A DNA stretch of 64,000 nucleotides from Parvibacter caecicola (GTDB taxonomy: Bacteria > Actinomycetota > Coriobacteriia > Coriobacteriales > Eggerthellaceae), in contig NZ_QIBY01000003.1 of assembly GCF_003725335.1 (NCBI RefSeq), positions 62,001 through 126,000 of the forward strand, read 5' to 3'. Positions 42,322-50,785 of this stretch are shown here, piece by piece (within the stretch, counting starts at the first letter, position 1; each line of letters starts with the position of its first letter). The notes under the pieces are model-generated. The model made no database searches. It was not told the origin of the DNA and saw only the letters and a program-made list of their open reading frames with translations. Position numbers and translations under genes: made by a program.

Positions 42322-45288
42322 TTACTCCTCCCCGCCGTACACGAGCTTCGCCCATTCCTTCAGGCGCGGATCGCTCGCATCGTGGATAATCTCGGTGCCA
42401 TCGTTGCCGCAGGGCACAGGGTTGCCAAATGGCGAATTCTCAGGCGTGGCCTTGTAGATCTTCACCGGATAGGCGCGCAAATACGTGGCAGCGCAATGGC
42501 GGTCGCGCAGCTCGCGAGTTACCAGGCAATTCACGCCTGAAAGCTGGAAGCCGTGGTCGGCCTGAGGCAGCTCCGGATACCACCATTGGTGCTCGCAGTT
42601 GATTACGCCGGATTCGATTCCCGCATAAATATCGGCCACCTGGCGAATCTTGCCATTCTCGTTTTCGATCCAAACCCAATCGCCCTGCTCGATGCCGTAC
42701 TTCTCGGCATCCTCGGGATGGATTTCCACACGGGGGCACGGCCACTGCTCGCGGCACCAGGGCAGCTGGCGGTGTTCGCTGTGGAAGTACACCGGAATGC
42801 GGCGGCCGGTGTTGCAAATGAGCGGGTACTCCCCTTCCAGCTCGGGCGCTGCGCTGAAGGACAGCGGAGGCGTGCGCCAGTCGGGCAGAATATCACGAGC
42901 GGCATCGTCGTCACTGTAATAGCGGCTCGACTCCGGGCTGTAGAACGTCTCCATGGTGGTATTCCACAGCTCCATCTTACCCGTAGGCGTCTGGAAGCCC
43001 GGCAGCCCATCGGGGCGCAGCATTCCCAGTTCGTAGCGGCGGTACAGGCCCCAGGTGCCGCCATACTCCAGCCAACCGTCCGGATCGCCCGCCAGCGATT
43101 TCATGGTCATCTCTTTGCAGTCCCACCAGCCATTTTCCTGGAACTGCTTTACCACCTCGGCCCAAGTCCACTTCATACCGGAAGCCTGCACAAACCAGTC
43201 GCAGTACTCCTCCTCGGTGGGCCAGGGATTTTCGGAGTCAGCGGAGAAGGGCACGCCCATGGCCTTGAACAGCTCGATGTTAAACACCACGTCGTATTTC
43301 ACTTCGCCCGGCCGTTCGACGCACTGGACGTTCAGGCCCATGCCACCGGACGAACCCTGGGAAGGACGCGTGGCGTTGGCCTCCAGCCAATGGGCGCAGG
43401 GCACGATGATGTCAGCCACGTCGGCCAAAGGAGTGTGCCAGAAATCCGACACCACGAAGAAATCCAGGCTGCGCATCGACTCGTAGTTGTACAGTGAATT
43501 GGCCATGTTCATGAAGTCGCCCGACTGGGCAATGCCGCCGCGAATGGGATAAGGGTCGCTGGTTTGAATCTGCTCGTAGCAGGCATTGGCATCGGCCCAG
43601 TACTGCCACCAGTGCATAACGGGGAAGTCCTGATATCCGGCCGTCTTCGCAATCACGTCTTCGCCGAATCCGCTGGTGTTCTCACGGCCGCCGCCCATGG
43701 TAACGTTGCCGCCGAAATTCACCTGCTGGGGGCTCAGGAAGCAAGTGGTGCCGCCACGGTTTCCCGCCGGCGTGTCCCAGTTGCCGGTAATGCCCACCAG
43801 GCAGTCCAGCGCGCGGGAGTTCTGGATGGCATTGCAACCGTGCTCGATGGCGAGCATGTAACCGATACCGCCGTTGCCATAGCCGCTCTCGGGGTCAAGA
43901 CGGGTAGCGTAAGTTTTGGCCGCTAGCTCGATTTGGTCGGCAGCGATGCCCGTAATCTCGGCAGCCTTTTCCGGCGAGAACTCAGCGCAGCGCGCCTTGA
44001 ACAGCTCCCATACCGGCACTGCGGTGTGGGTGGTGCCATCGGCCAGGGTCACTTGATAAGACCCTTCCAAAGCTGGGTCAATTTCCTGCACAAAGCCATC
44101 ATCGGCAGTAAAGCCCGATTGCTCGGGGCAGAAGCCTTGGGAAACGCCGGGATACATGCCTTTTTGCTGCGGCTCGCGACCCACCAGTTTCATCTCCCAA
44201 GTCTGGCCCTCCCATTGACCAGTTTGAGCATCATAATAGGTGAGGCGATTGCCTATCGTGTCCCAGCACATCATTCGGAAGGGGCTGCCATCGGGGCGCA
44301 AGTCAGACTCCGTGAGCAAACGCGTCATGGTTTGGAAGACGCCCACCTGGAATTTTGCGCCAAAGGGGCCAGGGCTGGGCTGCATGTCCTCTACCACCAA
44401 GAAGGGGGCATCGGTCCATTTCTTCACGAAGGGCACATCGTACAGATCGTTCTCGATGATGACGTTCATCCAGGAAAGTGCCAATGCGCCATCGGTCTGG
44501 GGATACAGGTTCTGCCAAATAGTGGATTCCTTGCCCAGGTTGGTAAGGCGCGGGTCTACCGTGATGAACTCATCGGCGTTTTTGGCGGCGTCTACCGTCA
44601 TGCGGCACGAGTCGTCATAGTTCGACATTTCGGTTGATCCGCCCCAGCGCACCATCACACGGGGCTGGTCAGTAGTGGCCTGCCAGCTGAAGGCGTAAGC
44701 GGAATTCATAAGGGTGGCGAAGTGGCGGGGCCCCTTGCACACCTGGTATGGGTGAACGGAGTTCGGCGACTCAAAGAGGATGCGGAACACGCCGTAAGAG
44801 CCCATGCACCAGCAACGGGACGTGCCCGACATCATCATGATGGAGGGGCCGCCGTACTTGTCGATAAGCTCCTGGTACTTTTGGGCCATCGTGGAATAGG
44901 CCTCGTCCCATGTGATACGCTGCCATTCGGCCACATCGGAATCCTTGGCGTTAGTGCGCTTGAGCGGATGCAGAATGCGGTCGGGGTGATAGGCCGCCTG
45001 GATGGATGACTGCGATTTCGCGCAGCAGTTGCCGCCGGAGGTGAAGCAGCTGGTATCGCCCTCCACTTTCACCGCGCGGCCGTTTTCCACCGTCACCCAA
45101 ACGCCGCATTCCATCTTGCCGCAACCGCGACAGCAGGTGCGCACCCGCGTGATGCCCGCGCCCGCATCCGAGCGCTGCTGCCCCTCGGCAAACGATGTGC
45201 TTGCCACCGCCGCGCTCAAACCCGTGGCGGCAACGGTAACAGCAGCCATCTTTGCGAAGGTGCGGCGAGTAACCGTTAATCCCTTCAT
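42322..45288 (-). CDS. Tat-exported bis-MGD molybdenum oxidoreductase, catechol-dehydroxylase (Dadh)-like, enzyme 2
   Basis: A 988-residue catalytic subunit with Tat signal TRRTFAK (residues 7-13) and cluster cysteines 53, 56, 61 and 89, the same numbering as the enzyme at 25368. It reads closer to characterised dopamine dehydroxylase: TCCRGCGKMECGVWVTVENGR, NCCAKSQSSIQAAYHPDR, QVCKGPRHFATLM, YGNGGIGYMLAIEHGCNAIQNSRA and TGRRIPVYFHSEHRQLPWCREQWPCPRVE. Likely removes a hydroxyl from a catechol-like or related substrate; the exact one is unknown. ATG at 45288 follows AGGAGGAGC. First gene of a two-gene operon controlled by the divergent LysR at 45595. Confidence 0.92.
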   Translation of the reverse strand: MKGLTVTRRTFAKMAAVTVAATGLSAAVASTSFAEGQQRSDAGAGITRVRTCCRGCGKMECGVWVTVENGRAVKVEGDTSCFTSGGNCCAKSQSSIQAAYHPDRILHPLKRTNAKDSDVAEWQRITWDEAYSTMAQKYQELIDKYGGPSIMMMSGTSRCWCMGSYGVFRILFESPNSVHPYQVCKGPRHFATLMNSAYAFSWQATTDQPRVMVRWGGSTEMSNYDDSCRMTVDAAKNADEFITVDPRLTNLGKESTIWQNLYPQTDGALALSWMNVIIENDLYDVPFVKKWTDAPFLVVEDMQPSPGPFGAKFQVGVFQTMTRLLTESDLRPDGSPFRMMCWDTIGNRLTYYDAQTGQWEGQTWEMKLVGREPQQKGMYPGVSQGFCPEQSGFTADDGFVQEIDPALEGSYQVTLADGTTHTAVPVWELFKARCAEFSPEKAAEITGIAADQIELAAKTYATRLDPESGYGNGGIGYMLAIEHGCNAIQNSRALDCLVGITGNWDTPAGNRGGTTCFLSPQQVNFGGNVTMGGGRENTSGFGEDVIAKTAGYQDFPVMHWWQYWADANACYEQIQTSDPYPIRGGIAQSGDFMNMANSLYNYESMRSLDFFVVSDFWHTPLADVADIIVPCAHWLEANATRPSQGSSGGMGLNVQCVERPGEVKYDVVFNIELFKAMGVPFSADSENPWPTEEEYCDWFVQASGMKWTWAEVVKQFQENGWWDCKEMTMKSLAGDPDGWLEYGGTWGLYRRYELGMLRPDGLPGFQTPTGKMELWNTTMETFYSPESSRYYSDDDAARDILPDWRTPPLSFSAAPELEGEYPLICNTGRRIPVYFHSEHRQLPWCREQWPCPRVEIHPEDAEKYGIEQGDWVWIENENGKIRQVADIYAGIESGVINCEHQWWYPELPQADHGFQLSGVNCLVTRELRDRHCAATYLRAYPVKIYKATPENSPFGNPVPCGNDGTEIIHDASDPRLKEWAKLVYGGEE

Positions 45289-45460
45289 TGCTCCTCCTTC
45301 TTCTCTCTTCCCTGCGCAGTGCTGGCGGCCCGAAACGACCTGCTGGCACTGGCGACGGTGGCAGCATACGGGCCTATTGCCCACAACGGTGCATCGGAAT
45401 CGGCCCACATAAGGACAGAATGGAAAAGGTGATTTCCAAGGAAGAGCTGTTGATGCACGC

Positions 45461-45482
45461 GAATTGGACAACTGCCCAATTC
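45461..45482. promoter_or_regulatory. Inverted repeat in the LysR/Mo-enzyme-2 spacer
   Basis: GAATTGG (45461-45467) and CCAATTC (45476-45482) are inverted with an 8-base spacer. A possible second LysR contact site or activation site. Confidence 0.45.
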
Positions 45483-45491
45483 GCTAATGAG

Positions 45492-45512
45492 GTGATTCCA
45501 TATTTGAATCAC
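45492..45512. promoter_or_regulatory. Putative LysR-type box
   Basis: GTGATTC-CATATTT-GAATCAC, a perfect 7-7-7 palindrome that contains the LTTR pattern T-N11-A (ATTC...GAAT). It is 83 bases before the LysR start and about 200 before the Mo enzyme start. A further CGATGC/GCATCG stem (45512-45530) overlaps its end. Confidence 0.6.
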
Positions 45513-45594
45513 GATGCTTTTTACGCATCGCCCCAGCGGCACTGCATCACTGCTTCGGTATTAAAATAGCGAGAAAAGGGGAAATGGGGGCACT

Positions 45595-46521
45595 ATGGAT
45601 ATTCGTTATTTCCAGGAATTCATTGAGCTCAGCAATCGATTGAATTTCCGCGATGCGGCTAAGAAGCTGTGCATGTCGCAATCTACGCTGAGCAAGCACA
45701 TCTCCGCCATGGAGCGGGAATACGGCGTGAAGCTGTTCCGGCGCGACCGTCACGAGGTTGCCCTGACCGAAGCGGGCGTCACTCTTCTCGGCCAAGAGCT
45801 CGGAATTTGGGGGATGTACGAAGAATCGCTAGCTGCCGCCAGCAGCATGAGAGAAGCCGCCTCGCTCAACGTATGCGGGCTTTTGGGCAGCCCAAACGAG
45901 AACGCCACCACCCTGCAGCTTATCGGGCGCCTACGCAATCAAACCCCGAGCATCTCTTTGCATGTGGTGCGCTGCATCTCCAATGTGCCCACCGCTCTGG
46001 CCGCCCTCTTGCGGCAGAACGAGGCCGATTGTGTGCTGGCCTTTGGCCTCTCGAGCTCCATTGCCACGTGGGACGACGCCGACTTGTTCTCCGTAAATCC
46101 CATATGGCGCGCCCCTCTTTACTTAGTGGTGTCTAGCGCCAGCGCACTGGCAGCGAAAACAGCTTACACTGCGGAAGATTTGATTGGCGGCAACTTCATC
46201 CACCTTGCGGGCCCCCTGTTCACGCCCACCTGGAATCAAATCCAAATGCTACTAGAGCAACGGGGCATACCCCACACCGTCAAGCCCATCGCCACGTCTT
46301 CTGTGTACGATTACTCTAATCTCGAACTGGGAAACTGCCTCATGCTCATGCCTGCGGGCGAGCGTCCGGCCCTTGAAAACAACCCGAATTACGCGATCAT
46401 TCCGCCGGCCGACCCTTCTCTGGCCATACAAGCGGAAGAGATGCATCTTGCACAGAACACAGGGCCCTCCATAGAAACGTTCATCAAAACCCTTCGCGAG
46501 GTTTACGGGAGTAGGGAGTAG
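45595..46521 (+). CDS. LysR-family regulator divergent from Dadh-like Mo enzyme 2
   Basis: A 308-residue LTTR. HTH: MDIRYFQEFIELSNRLNFRDAAKKLCMSQSTLSKHISAMEREYGVKLFRR; the effector-binding domain runs from about residue 90. It resembles the LysR at 24173 (REFLELAYCLNFTRAAKKLQMTQSGLSKHI). Start ATG at 45595 with AGGGGAAATGGGGG upstream. It converges, two bases apart, with the HipA-like kinase gene. The predicted target is the Mo enzyme operon read in the other direction, through the palindrome at 45492. Confidence 0.9.
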   Translation: MDIRYFQEFIELSNRLNFRDAAKKLCMSQSTLSKHISAMEREYGVKLFRRDRHEVALTEAGVTLLGQELGIWGMYEESLAAASSMREAASLNVCGLLGSPNENATTLQLIGRLRNQTPSISLHVVRCISNVPTALAALLRQNEADCVLAFGLSSSIATWDDADLFSVNPIWRAPLYLVVSSASALAAKTAYTAEDLIGGNFIHLAGPLFTPTWNQIQMLLEQRGIPHTVKPIATSSVYDYSNLELGNCLMLMPAGERPALENNPNYAIIPPADPSLAIQAEEMHLAQNTGPSIETFIKTLREVYGSRE

Positions 46522-46523
46522 CC

Positions 46524-47456
46524 CTACCTCCCTACAAGCGGCAGGATGCCTTCTTCATGGCGCTTGCGCAGAAGGCGCTTGTGCTCTTCGCGCATGGGAG
46601 CGGGCATGAGGGAGATGCCGTAGGCCTCCTCGGGAATGCTGTCGATGAGCCGCTCGATGGCCCCGAGGTCCACCGCAGCCGCAAAGCGGGCGATAGCGGC
46701 CCGCAAATCCGGATTGCTGGTTTTCGCCATGTAGTCGAAGGGATGAATGGCCGCACTTCCCCCTTCGCTATCGGGAAGTCGGTAACAAGACACATTCGTG
46801 CCGAAGGCGTCTTCCTTCCCCGCCTCGCTGTCATGCAACCGGCGTGCCGCCACGCTGGCACTACGCTTGCTGAAAAGACAGCTGCCCAAATCGTACACGG
46901 GCGCCAGCTCGTAGGTCATCGGCGCCACCATCAGCACGCCCCAGTTGCCATTGTTGCGGTCGGGGTTCTTCAGAAACGCATCCACCACGAACATGTCCCA
47001 AAAGCGCTCAAGCACACCGGGCACGCTTTGCAGCAAATCCGATGTCTCGATAGCCGCAAGCACATCACCCAAGTAAATGCTCTCGCCATCAGAGGGAGCC
47101 GAGTTGAAGCCGGCATCGTCATCCGACAGGGCATTCTTCACTTCGCGAAACTCGAACAACCGGGCATTGGGAAACGTGAAGTCTCTGCAGGCGCAAACGA
47201 TTTTCCCCTTGCGATACCCCAACATGGTTTCATGAACGGGAATGCCCAGCAGACCGTAGATATGGGACCCCAAGTATTCCGAAACCGGGCTGGAGGTGTA
47301 GGAGGGCAGGTGCCGCCCCGCTAAATCCCGCGTGGTGCGCGGGTATTTGGCAATCCACGGTACCCCGTCAATCAGGATGCCTTCTTTTTGCCCCGCACGA
47401 CCGCCGTAAAAGAGGCCACTGGCAGGGCAATCGCGCAAGTCGGCAATCTCAACCAC
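46524..47456 (-). CDS. HipA-like (CtkA-type) serine/threonine kinase
   Basis: A 310-residue kinase of the HipA-C type. Glycine-rich and ATP-lysine region GGRAGQKEGILIDGVPWIAKYPRTT; helix SPVSEYLGSHIYGLLGIPVHETMLGY; catalytic loop VDAFLKNPDRNNGNWGVL (Asp and Asn); metal-binding Asp in APVYDLGSCL. It lacks the N-terminal HipA subdomain, resembling stand-alone CtkA/HipT forms. GTG at 47456 is chosen because AAGGAGG lies five bases upstream; the frame is open further but unlike the family. It lies 62 bases downstream of the HTH gene, which would act as its antitoxin or regulator. Confidence 0.8.
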   Translation of the reverse strand: MVEIADLRDCPASGLFYGGRAGQKEGILIDGVPWIAKYPRTTRDLAGRHLPSYTSSPVSEYLGSHIYGLLGIPVHETMLGYRKGKIVCACRDFTFPNARLFEFREVKNALSDDDAGFNSAPSDGESIYLGDVLAAIETSDLLQSVPGVLERFWDMFVVDAFLKNPDRNNGNWGVLMVAPMTYELAPVYDLGSCLFSKRSASVAARRLHDSEAGKEDAFGTNVSCYRLPDSEGGSAAIHPFDYMAKTSNPDLRAAIARFAAAVDLGAIERLIDSIPEEAYGISLMPAPMREEHKRLLRKRHEEGILPLVGR

Positions 47457-47518
47457 GGCAACCTCCTTCGGCGCATCGAAAACAAGTTCCGCAATTGTAG
47501 CACGTTGCCGCGGGGGGC

Positions 47519-48160
47519 TTAGTTCAGGGGGTATTCCAGCAAGTCTTCTATGGAGCAGCCTAGGGCGCAGGCTAGCCGGAGCAAAGTGGCTCCCTGCGCG
47601 CGGTTCACGTCTTTTGCCCGCTGCTCGTATTGCTGAATGGCCCGCAGCGACACCCCCGACGCCTCCGCCAGCTGCCGCTGGGACAAGCCGCGGGTTCTCC
47701 GTTGCACCCTCAAGGGCGAAGGCCCCAACGCCAAGCGGGCCTCCATGGTTTCGCAGAACTTTTCCTCGGGAGCCTCGTGCAGCGGATGATAGAGAGCCAC
47801 CACCTGCTCCATCGTCACCGAGCGCCCGATGATGCGAAACGGCCGGCCTGCGCTCCACTGCCAATGGGCCAAGGCCCAGCCGCACCAATACTCAGGAGTT
47901 TCCTCCAAGGCCACCTCATCGCACAGCGCCACGCCGGCATCCACCCCAGCCCGGTAGCACACGTCCAAGAACAGCTCCACGCCCGAAGAACCCGCCACGT
48001 AGCGCGGGCAGCCCTTCCCAAAAGCGTCCGCCACACCCGTGGCCACGAACAGCTCGAAAAACCTCTGCAGCGGCATATCGGCCTTATTCGCGGCGCAATC
48101 GAACGCCTCCCCCAGCACCTCGCGGGCGTCCGCCAGATAGCTTTCGTCATAAGCCCTCAT
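47519..48160 (-). CDS. HTH (XRE) protein with N-terminal DUF3791-like region, likely antitoxin
   Basis: A 213-residue protein. The N-terminal 80 residues (YLADAREVLGEAFDCAANKADMPLQRFFELFVATGVADAFGKG) read like the small helical partner often found beside DUF3990 toxins. The C-terminal 65 are an XRE helix-turn-helix: RTRGLSQRQLAEASGVSLRAIQQYEQRAKDVNRAQGATLLRLACALGCSIEDLLE. ATG at 48160 overlaps the DUF3990 stop by 14 bases, so translation is coupled. It likely represses from the paired palindromes at 48824-48873 and neutralises the toxin(s). Confidence 0.8.
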   Translation of the reverse strand: MRAYDESYLADAREVLGEAFDCAANKADMPLQRFFELFVATGVADAFGKGCPRYVAGSSGVELFLDVCYRAGVDAGVALCDEVALEETPEYWCGWALAHWQWSAGRPFRIIGRSVTMEQVVALYHPLHEAPEEKFCETMEARLALGPSPLRVQRRTRGLSQRQLAEASGVSLRAIQQYEQRAKDVNRAQGATLLRLACALGCSIEDLLEYPLN

Positions 48161-48815
48161 TGCCGCCCCCTTGCAGGATATCGCGCAGGTAAAGGCCGCC
48201 GATGCCCAAGCGGCTCGCTTCCTCGCGGTACAGCCGGCGGGCATTTTCGTCCCGCTCCATCCGCTGAGGATAGTACACTTCGCTGGCCGCCGGACGCGCG
48301 CCTTCAAAACGCAAGCGCTCAAACGCCCGCGGGCTTTTCAGCACAACCTGTTCGCCCAAATTACCAAGGCGCATTGCGCGGCTCAGCTGTTCCAGTGCAA
48401 TGTCGTTGCGAAGGAAGGCGCGCGCGAACGAGAAATAACTGTCATCGGCGCGGTAACCGCGAATGACGTCGTATTCTTCAATGGGCAGCAAATACCTTTC
48501 CCGAAGGAAGCGCTTGCCCTCAACGGCCACGGGCGTTTTCGCTTCAAATACCCGGTTTTCCACCAGTAACGCCAGCCAGTGGAGAATGGTATAGGGCTCC
48601 GCCGCCAGGTCCAACATCCGCAAGTCGGAGCTGTCGAAGACGTACTTGTTGGCGAATCCGCCCGCCCCTTCGGCGGCACACGCCCATTCGCAGGCCAACT
48701 CTTCATGCAGCGTGCAGTAAAAGCCCAGACCATAGTCGTTGTGCGGATTGCCCGCACCGAAGCAAGGGGTTTCGATTATCCGGGAAGATCCGTGGTAGAG
48801 GGTCAGCCGAGTCAT
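48147..48815 (-). CDS. DUF3990 protein, ADP-ribosyltransferase-like putative toxin
   Basis: A 222-residue protein of the DUF3990 family, an ADP-ribosyltransferase relative. It starts MTRLTLYHGSSRIIETPCFG, followed by NPHNDYGLGFYCTLHEELACEWAC, the typical NAD-binding-like region (LYHGS...GFYCT). SSDLRMLDL and DDSYFSFARAFLRNDIALEQL follow; a 60-residue C-terminal extension contains EVYYPQRMERDENARRLYREE. First gene in the operon, promoter at 48845. Start ATG at 48815 has an AGGA ribosome site inside the operator flank. Function as toxin is inferred from family and layout, not shown. Confidence 0.8.
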   Translation of the reverse strand: MTRLTLYHGSSRIIETPCFGAGNPHNDYGLGFYCTLHEELACEWACAAEGAGGFANKYVFDSSDLRMLDLAAEPYTILHWLALLVENRVFEAKTPVAVEGKRFLRERYLLPIEEYDVIRGYRADDSYFSFARAFLRNDIALEQLSRAMRLGNLGEQVVLKSPRAFERLRFEGARPAASEVYYPQRMERDENARRLYREEASRLGIGGLYLRDILQGGGNEGL

Positions 48816-48823
48816 GGGAGTCC

Positions 48824-48873
48824 TATCTCTGTGGAGATAGTTTCATTATAGCTGAAGTATCTCTGTGGAGATA
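48824..48873 (-). promoter_or_regulatory. Promoter flanked by two identical palindromic operators
   Basis: TATCTCTGTGGAGATA occurs at 48824-48839 and again at 48858-48873, 34 bases apart. Each is a 6-bp inverted repeat around TGTG. Between them, on the minus strand, TATAAT (48845-48850) is an ideal -10. The -35 would fall within the distal operator. The DUF3990 gene starts nine bases downstream of the proximal copy. Confidence 0.85.
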
Positions 48874-48971
48874 CCCTCACTTAAATAGTTGTTACGGCGC
48901 ATTTGGCCTCGGCCCGCGCCGGCAGCAACCCACATGCGGGCCATTGCGTATGGCCCACCAACTCGCCGGGC

Positions 48972-49388
48972 CTATTCCCCTAGTTCGGCTTTCCAGTTGA
49001 AGTCGGGGGGCGGGCCTAGGGGGCCGTCGGCGTCAGAGCCTTCAGCGCCCGAGCGCACGGCCGAGCTGAGGCCGTCCCACTGGAACCGGTCCATCAGAAC
49101 GCGGCCCTCTTCATCGAAGGCCACCCCTTCGTCGGCCAACATTTTCCGCTGCTCATCGGGGCCCCCGAAGGCGAAGCCAGTGGCCATGCGGCCGTCTTTG
49201 AACACCACGCGGTGGCAGGGGATGCAACCCTCATCGGTGCCAGGGTTGGGATTGCCGTGCAGCGCGTACCCCACGTAACGGGCCCCGCGCGGCGCCCCTA
49301 TCAAAGCCCCCACCTGGCCGTACGTGGCCACCTTGCCTGCGGGGATACGCTGCACCACCGCGAAAACCCGCTGGGAAAAATCGCCCAT
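48972..49388 (-). CDS. MGMT-like methylated-DNA--cysteine S-methyltransferase domain protein
   Basis: A 138-residue protein with only the DNA-binding/active-site domain: FSQRVFAVVQRIPAGKVATYGQVGALIGAPRGARYVGYALHGNP and the active site IPCHRVVFKDGRMATGFAFGGPDEQRKMLADEGV. Since PCHR is intact, methyl transfer is possible; the usual N-terminal Ada-like domain is missing, as in short MGMTs. C-terminal tail (about residues 95-138) is acidic and family-atypical. ATG at 49388 follows AAAGGAG. Located downstream of the DUF5692 gene on the same strand but separated by a terminator. Confidence 0.9.
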   Translation of the reverse strand: MGDFSQRVFAVVQRIPAGKVATYGQVGALIGAPRGARYVGYALHGNPNPGTDEGCIPCHRVVFKDGRMATGFAFGGPDEQRKMLADEGVAFDEEGRVLMDRFQWDGLSSAVRSGAEGSDADGPLGPPPDFNWKAELGE

Positions 49389-49591
49389 GACGCTCCTTTC
49401 TTCGGCTCCATCATAGCGGAAAGTCGGCACTGGGGCCCTCCCCTCGCGAAACCCCCATGAGGCGCGCCGCCAGATCGCGCGGCATTGCGCCCCGTGCGAT
49501 GCCGGCCCACGCGCCCGCGCCCCCGGCCGCGCGCGGCCTGCGCCGCAACAACCACTTCGCCAAAACTTGCCAGCGCACCGGCCCCAAAACG

Positions 49592-49626
49592 AAGGCTCCG
49601 CGACGCTGTGCCGCGGAGCCTTTCCA
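49592..49626 (-). terminator. Intrinsic terminator after the DUF5692 gene
   Basis: AAGGCTCCGCG (49592-49602) pairs with CGCGGAGCCTT (49612-49622). On the minus strand the stem is followed by CGTTTTGG. The rest of 49389-49591 is GC-rich spacer with no supported gene. Confidence 0.7.
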
Positions 49627-49664
49627 AACTGCCATCTATCGGGGACTTCCCCCAAACCAAACGC

Positions 49665-50627
49665 CTAGCGGTTCTCCTCCACAATGCGCTCATAAGGCTT
49701 GGTGCCGGCGTAAATCTCGTCCTTCAGCGGGTTCAGCTTCAGCTTGCGCACGCGATAGAACTGGTAGGCGGCCAGCGCCACGTTCGACAGCAGCGCCAAC
49801 AGGCTAACCACGAAGAAGGCCGTGGGGTTGTGGGTGGTGGGGATGGGCGCTAGCACATCGGCGAACTGCGGCACCGTCATCACGAACATGATCCACAGCG
49901 CAAGGGTTTGGGCCCGATGCTGCAGCCATGCGCCTCGTTTGATGAAGAAGGTGGGGATGGTGCAGGCCAGCAGCAGCGCCAAACCGCAGTAGGCGGAATG
50001 GTCGGAGATGCAGTTGTAGGTGTAGGCGAAGTTCCACAGGTCGTAGCAGATGATCCAGGCCCAAATCATATCGGGCCAAATCATGTCCTTCGCCGAATCC
50101 TTCGAAATGAAAATGCCGAACCAACCGCAGATGGTGATGATGTTCAAGATGCCGGCGATGCCGTTCATGATGTTCCAGGGGCCCGAAATGGTCCAGAGGT
50201 TCTCCACCAGGCCGCCCTCCCACAGCGCGAAGCTGAACACCTGGAAGTCGCGCAGCACCGCCTCGGCGATATTGATGGCCAGAATCAGCGGCGGAAAGCA
50301 GAGCGCCCACTTCTTCTCGTACAGGTAGTGGGTTTTGCCATCGGCGCCCTTCCATTTCACGAAGCGCAGCGCCATGAAGCCCAGGCAGCCGGCAAGGGCG
50401 GAGTAGGTTTTCACCCAGTTGAACCAAGTGCCGGTGCCGTACTCGTTGCCGGGCGCGGCGGTAGTGGGCCACACGAAAATGGTCATCACGATGGGCAACA
50501 CGGCGAACAGGGCCAGGCCGCACCACACCTTCACGCGGCCCAGTTCGTTGAAGGCCATCAGCGCGAACAGAACGAACAGCCAGATGGCCCAATACGTCGG
50601 GTCGGCCGCTTGATACAAAATACCCAT
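49665..50627 (-). CDS. DUF5692-family polytopic membrane protein
   Basis: A 320-residue protein with about nine or ten membrane helices, e.g. YWAIWLFVLFALMAFNELG, VWCGLALFAVLPIVMTIFVWP, and WIMFVMTVPQFADVLAP. Many tryptophans and tyrosines occur in the loops (WFNWVKTYSALAGCLGFMALRFVKW; WDLWNFAYTYNCISD-like). I recognise the DUF5692 family; its function is unknown. ATG at 50627 follows GGAAGGGGAG. It is divergent from the TetR gene (158-base spacer), which suggests the TetR regulates it. Possible transporter or membrane enzyme. Confidence 0.75.
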   Translation of the reverse strand: MGILYQAADPTYWAIWLFVLFALMAFNELGRVKVWCGLALFAVLPIVMTIFVWPTTAAPGNEYGTGTWFNWVKTYSALAGCLGFMALRFVKWKGADGKTHYLYEKKWALCFPPLILAINIAEAVLRDFQVFSFALWEGGLVENLWTISGPWNIMNGIAGILNIITICGWFGIFISKDSAKDMIWPDMIWAWIICYDLWNFAYTYNCISDHSAYCGLALLLACTIPTFFIKRGAWLQHRAQTLALWIMFVMTVPQFADVLAPIPTTHNPTAFFVVSLLALLSNVALAAYQFYRVRKLKLNPLKDEIYAGTKPYERIVEENR

Positions 50628-50785
50628 GACGCTCCCCTTCCTCTTAATTTGCCCCCTCCCCGGGGCATCATTGCCCGCAGTCTACCATGCGCGGCATCCA
50701 GAAGTTTTTACATGGCGATGTGTTTTGTGAAAACGCTGATTTCGCTATCCTGTTAGCAGCTACCAACCGAGGGAACAGGGGCGCC

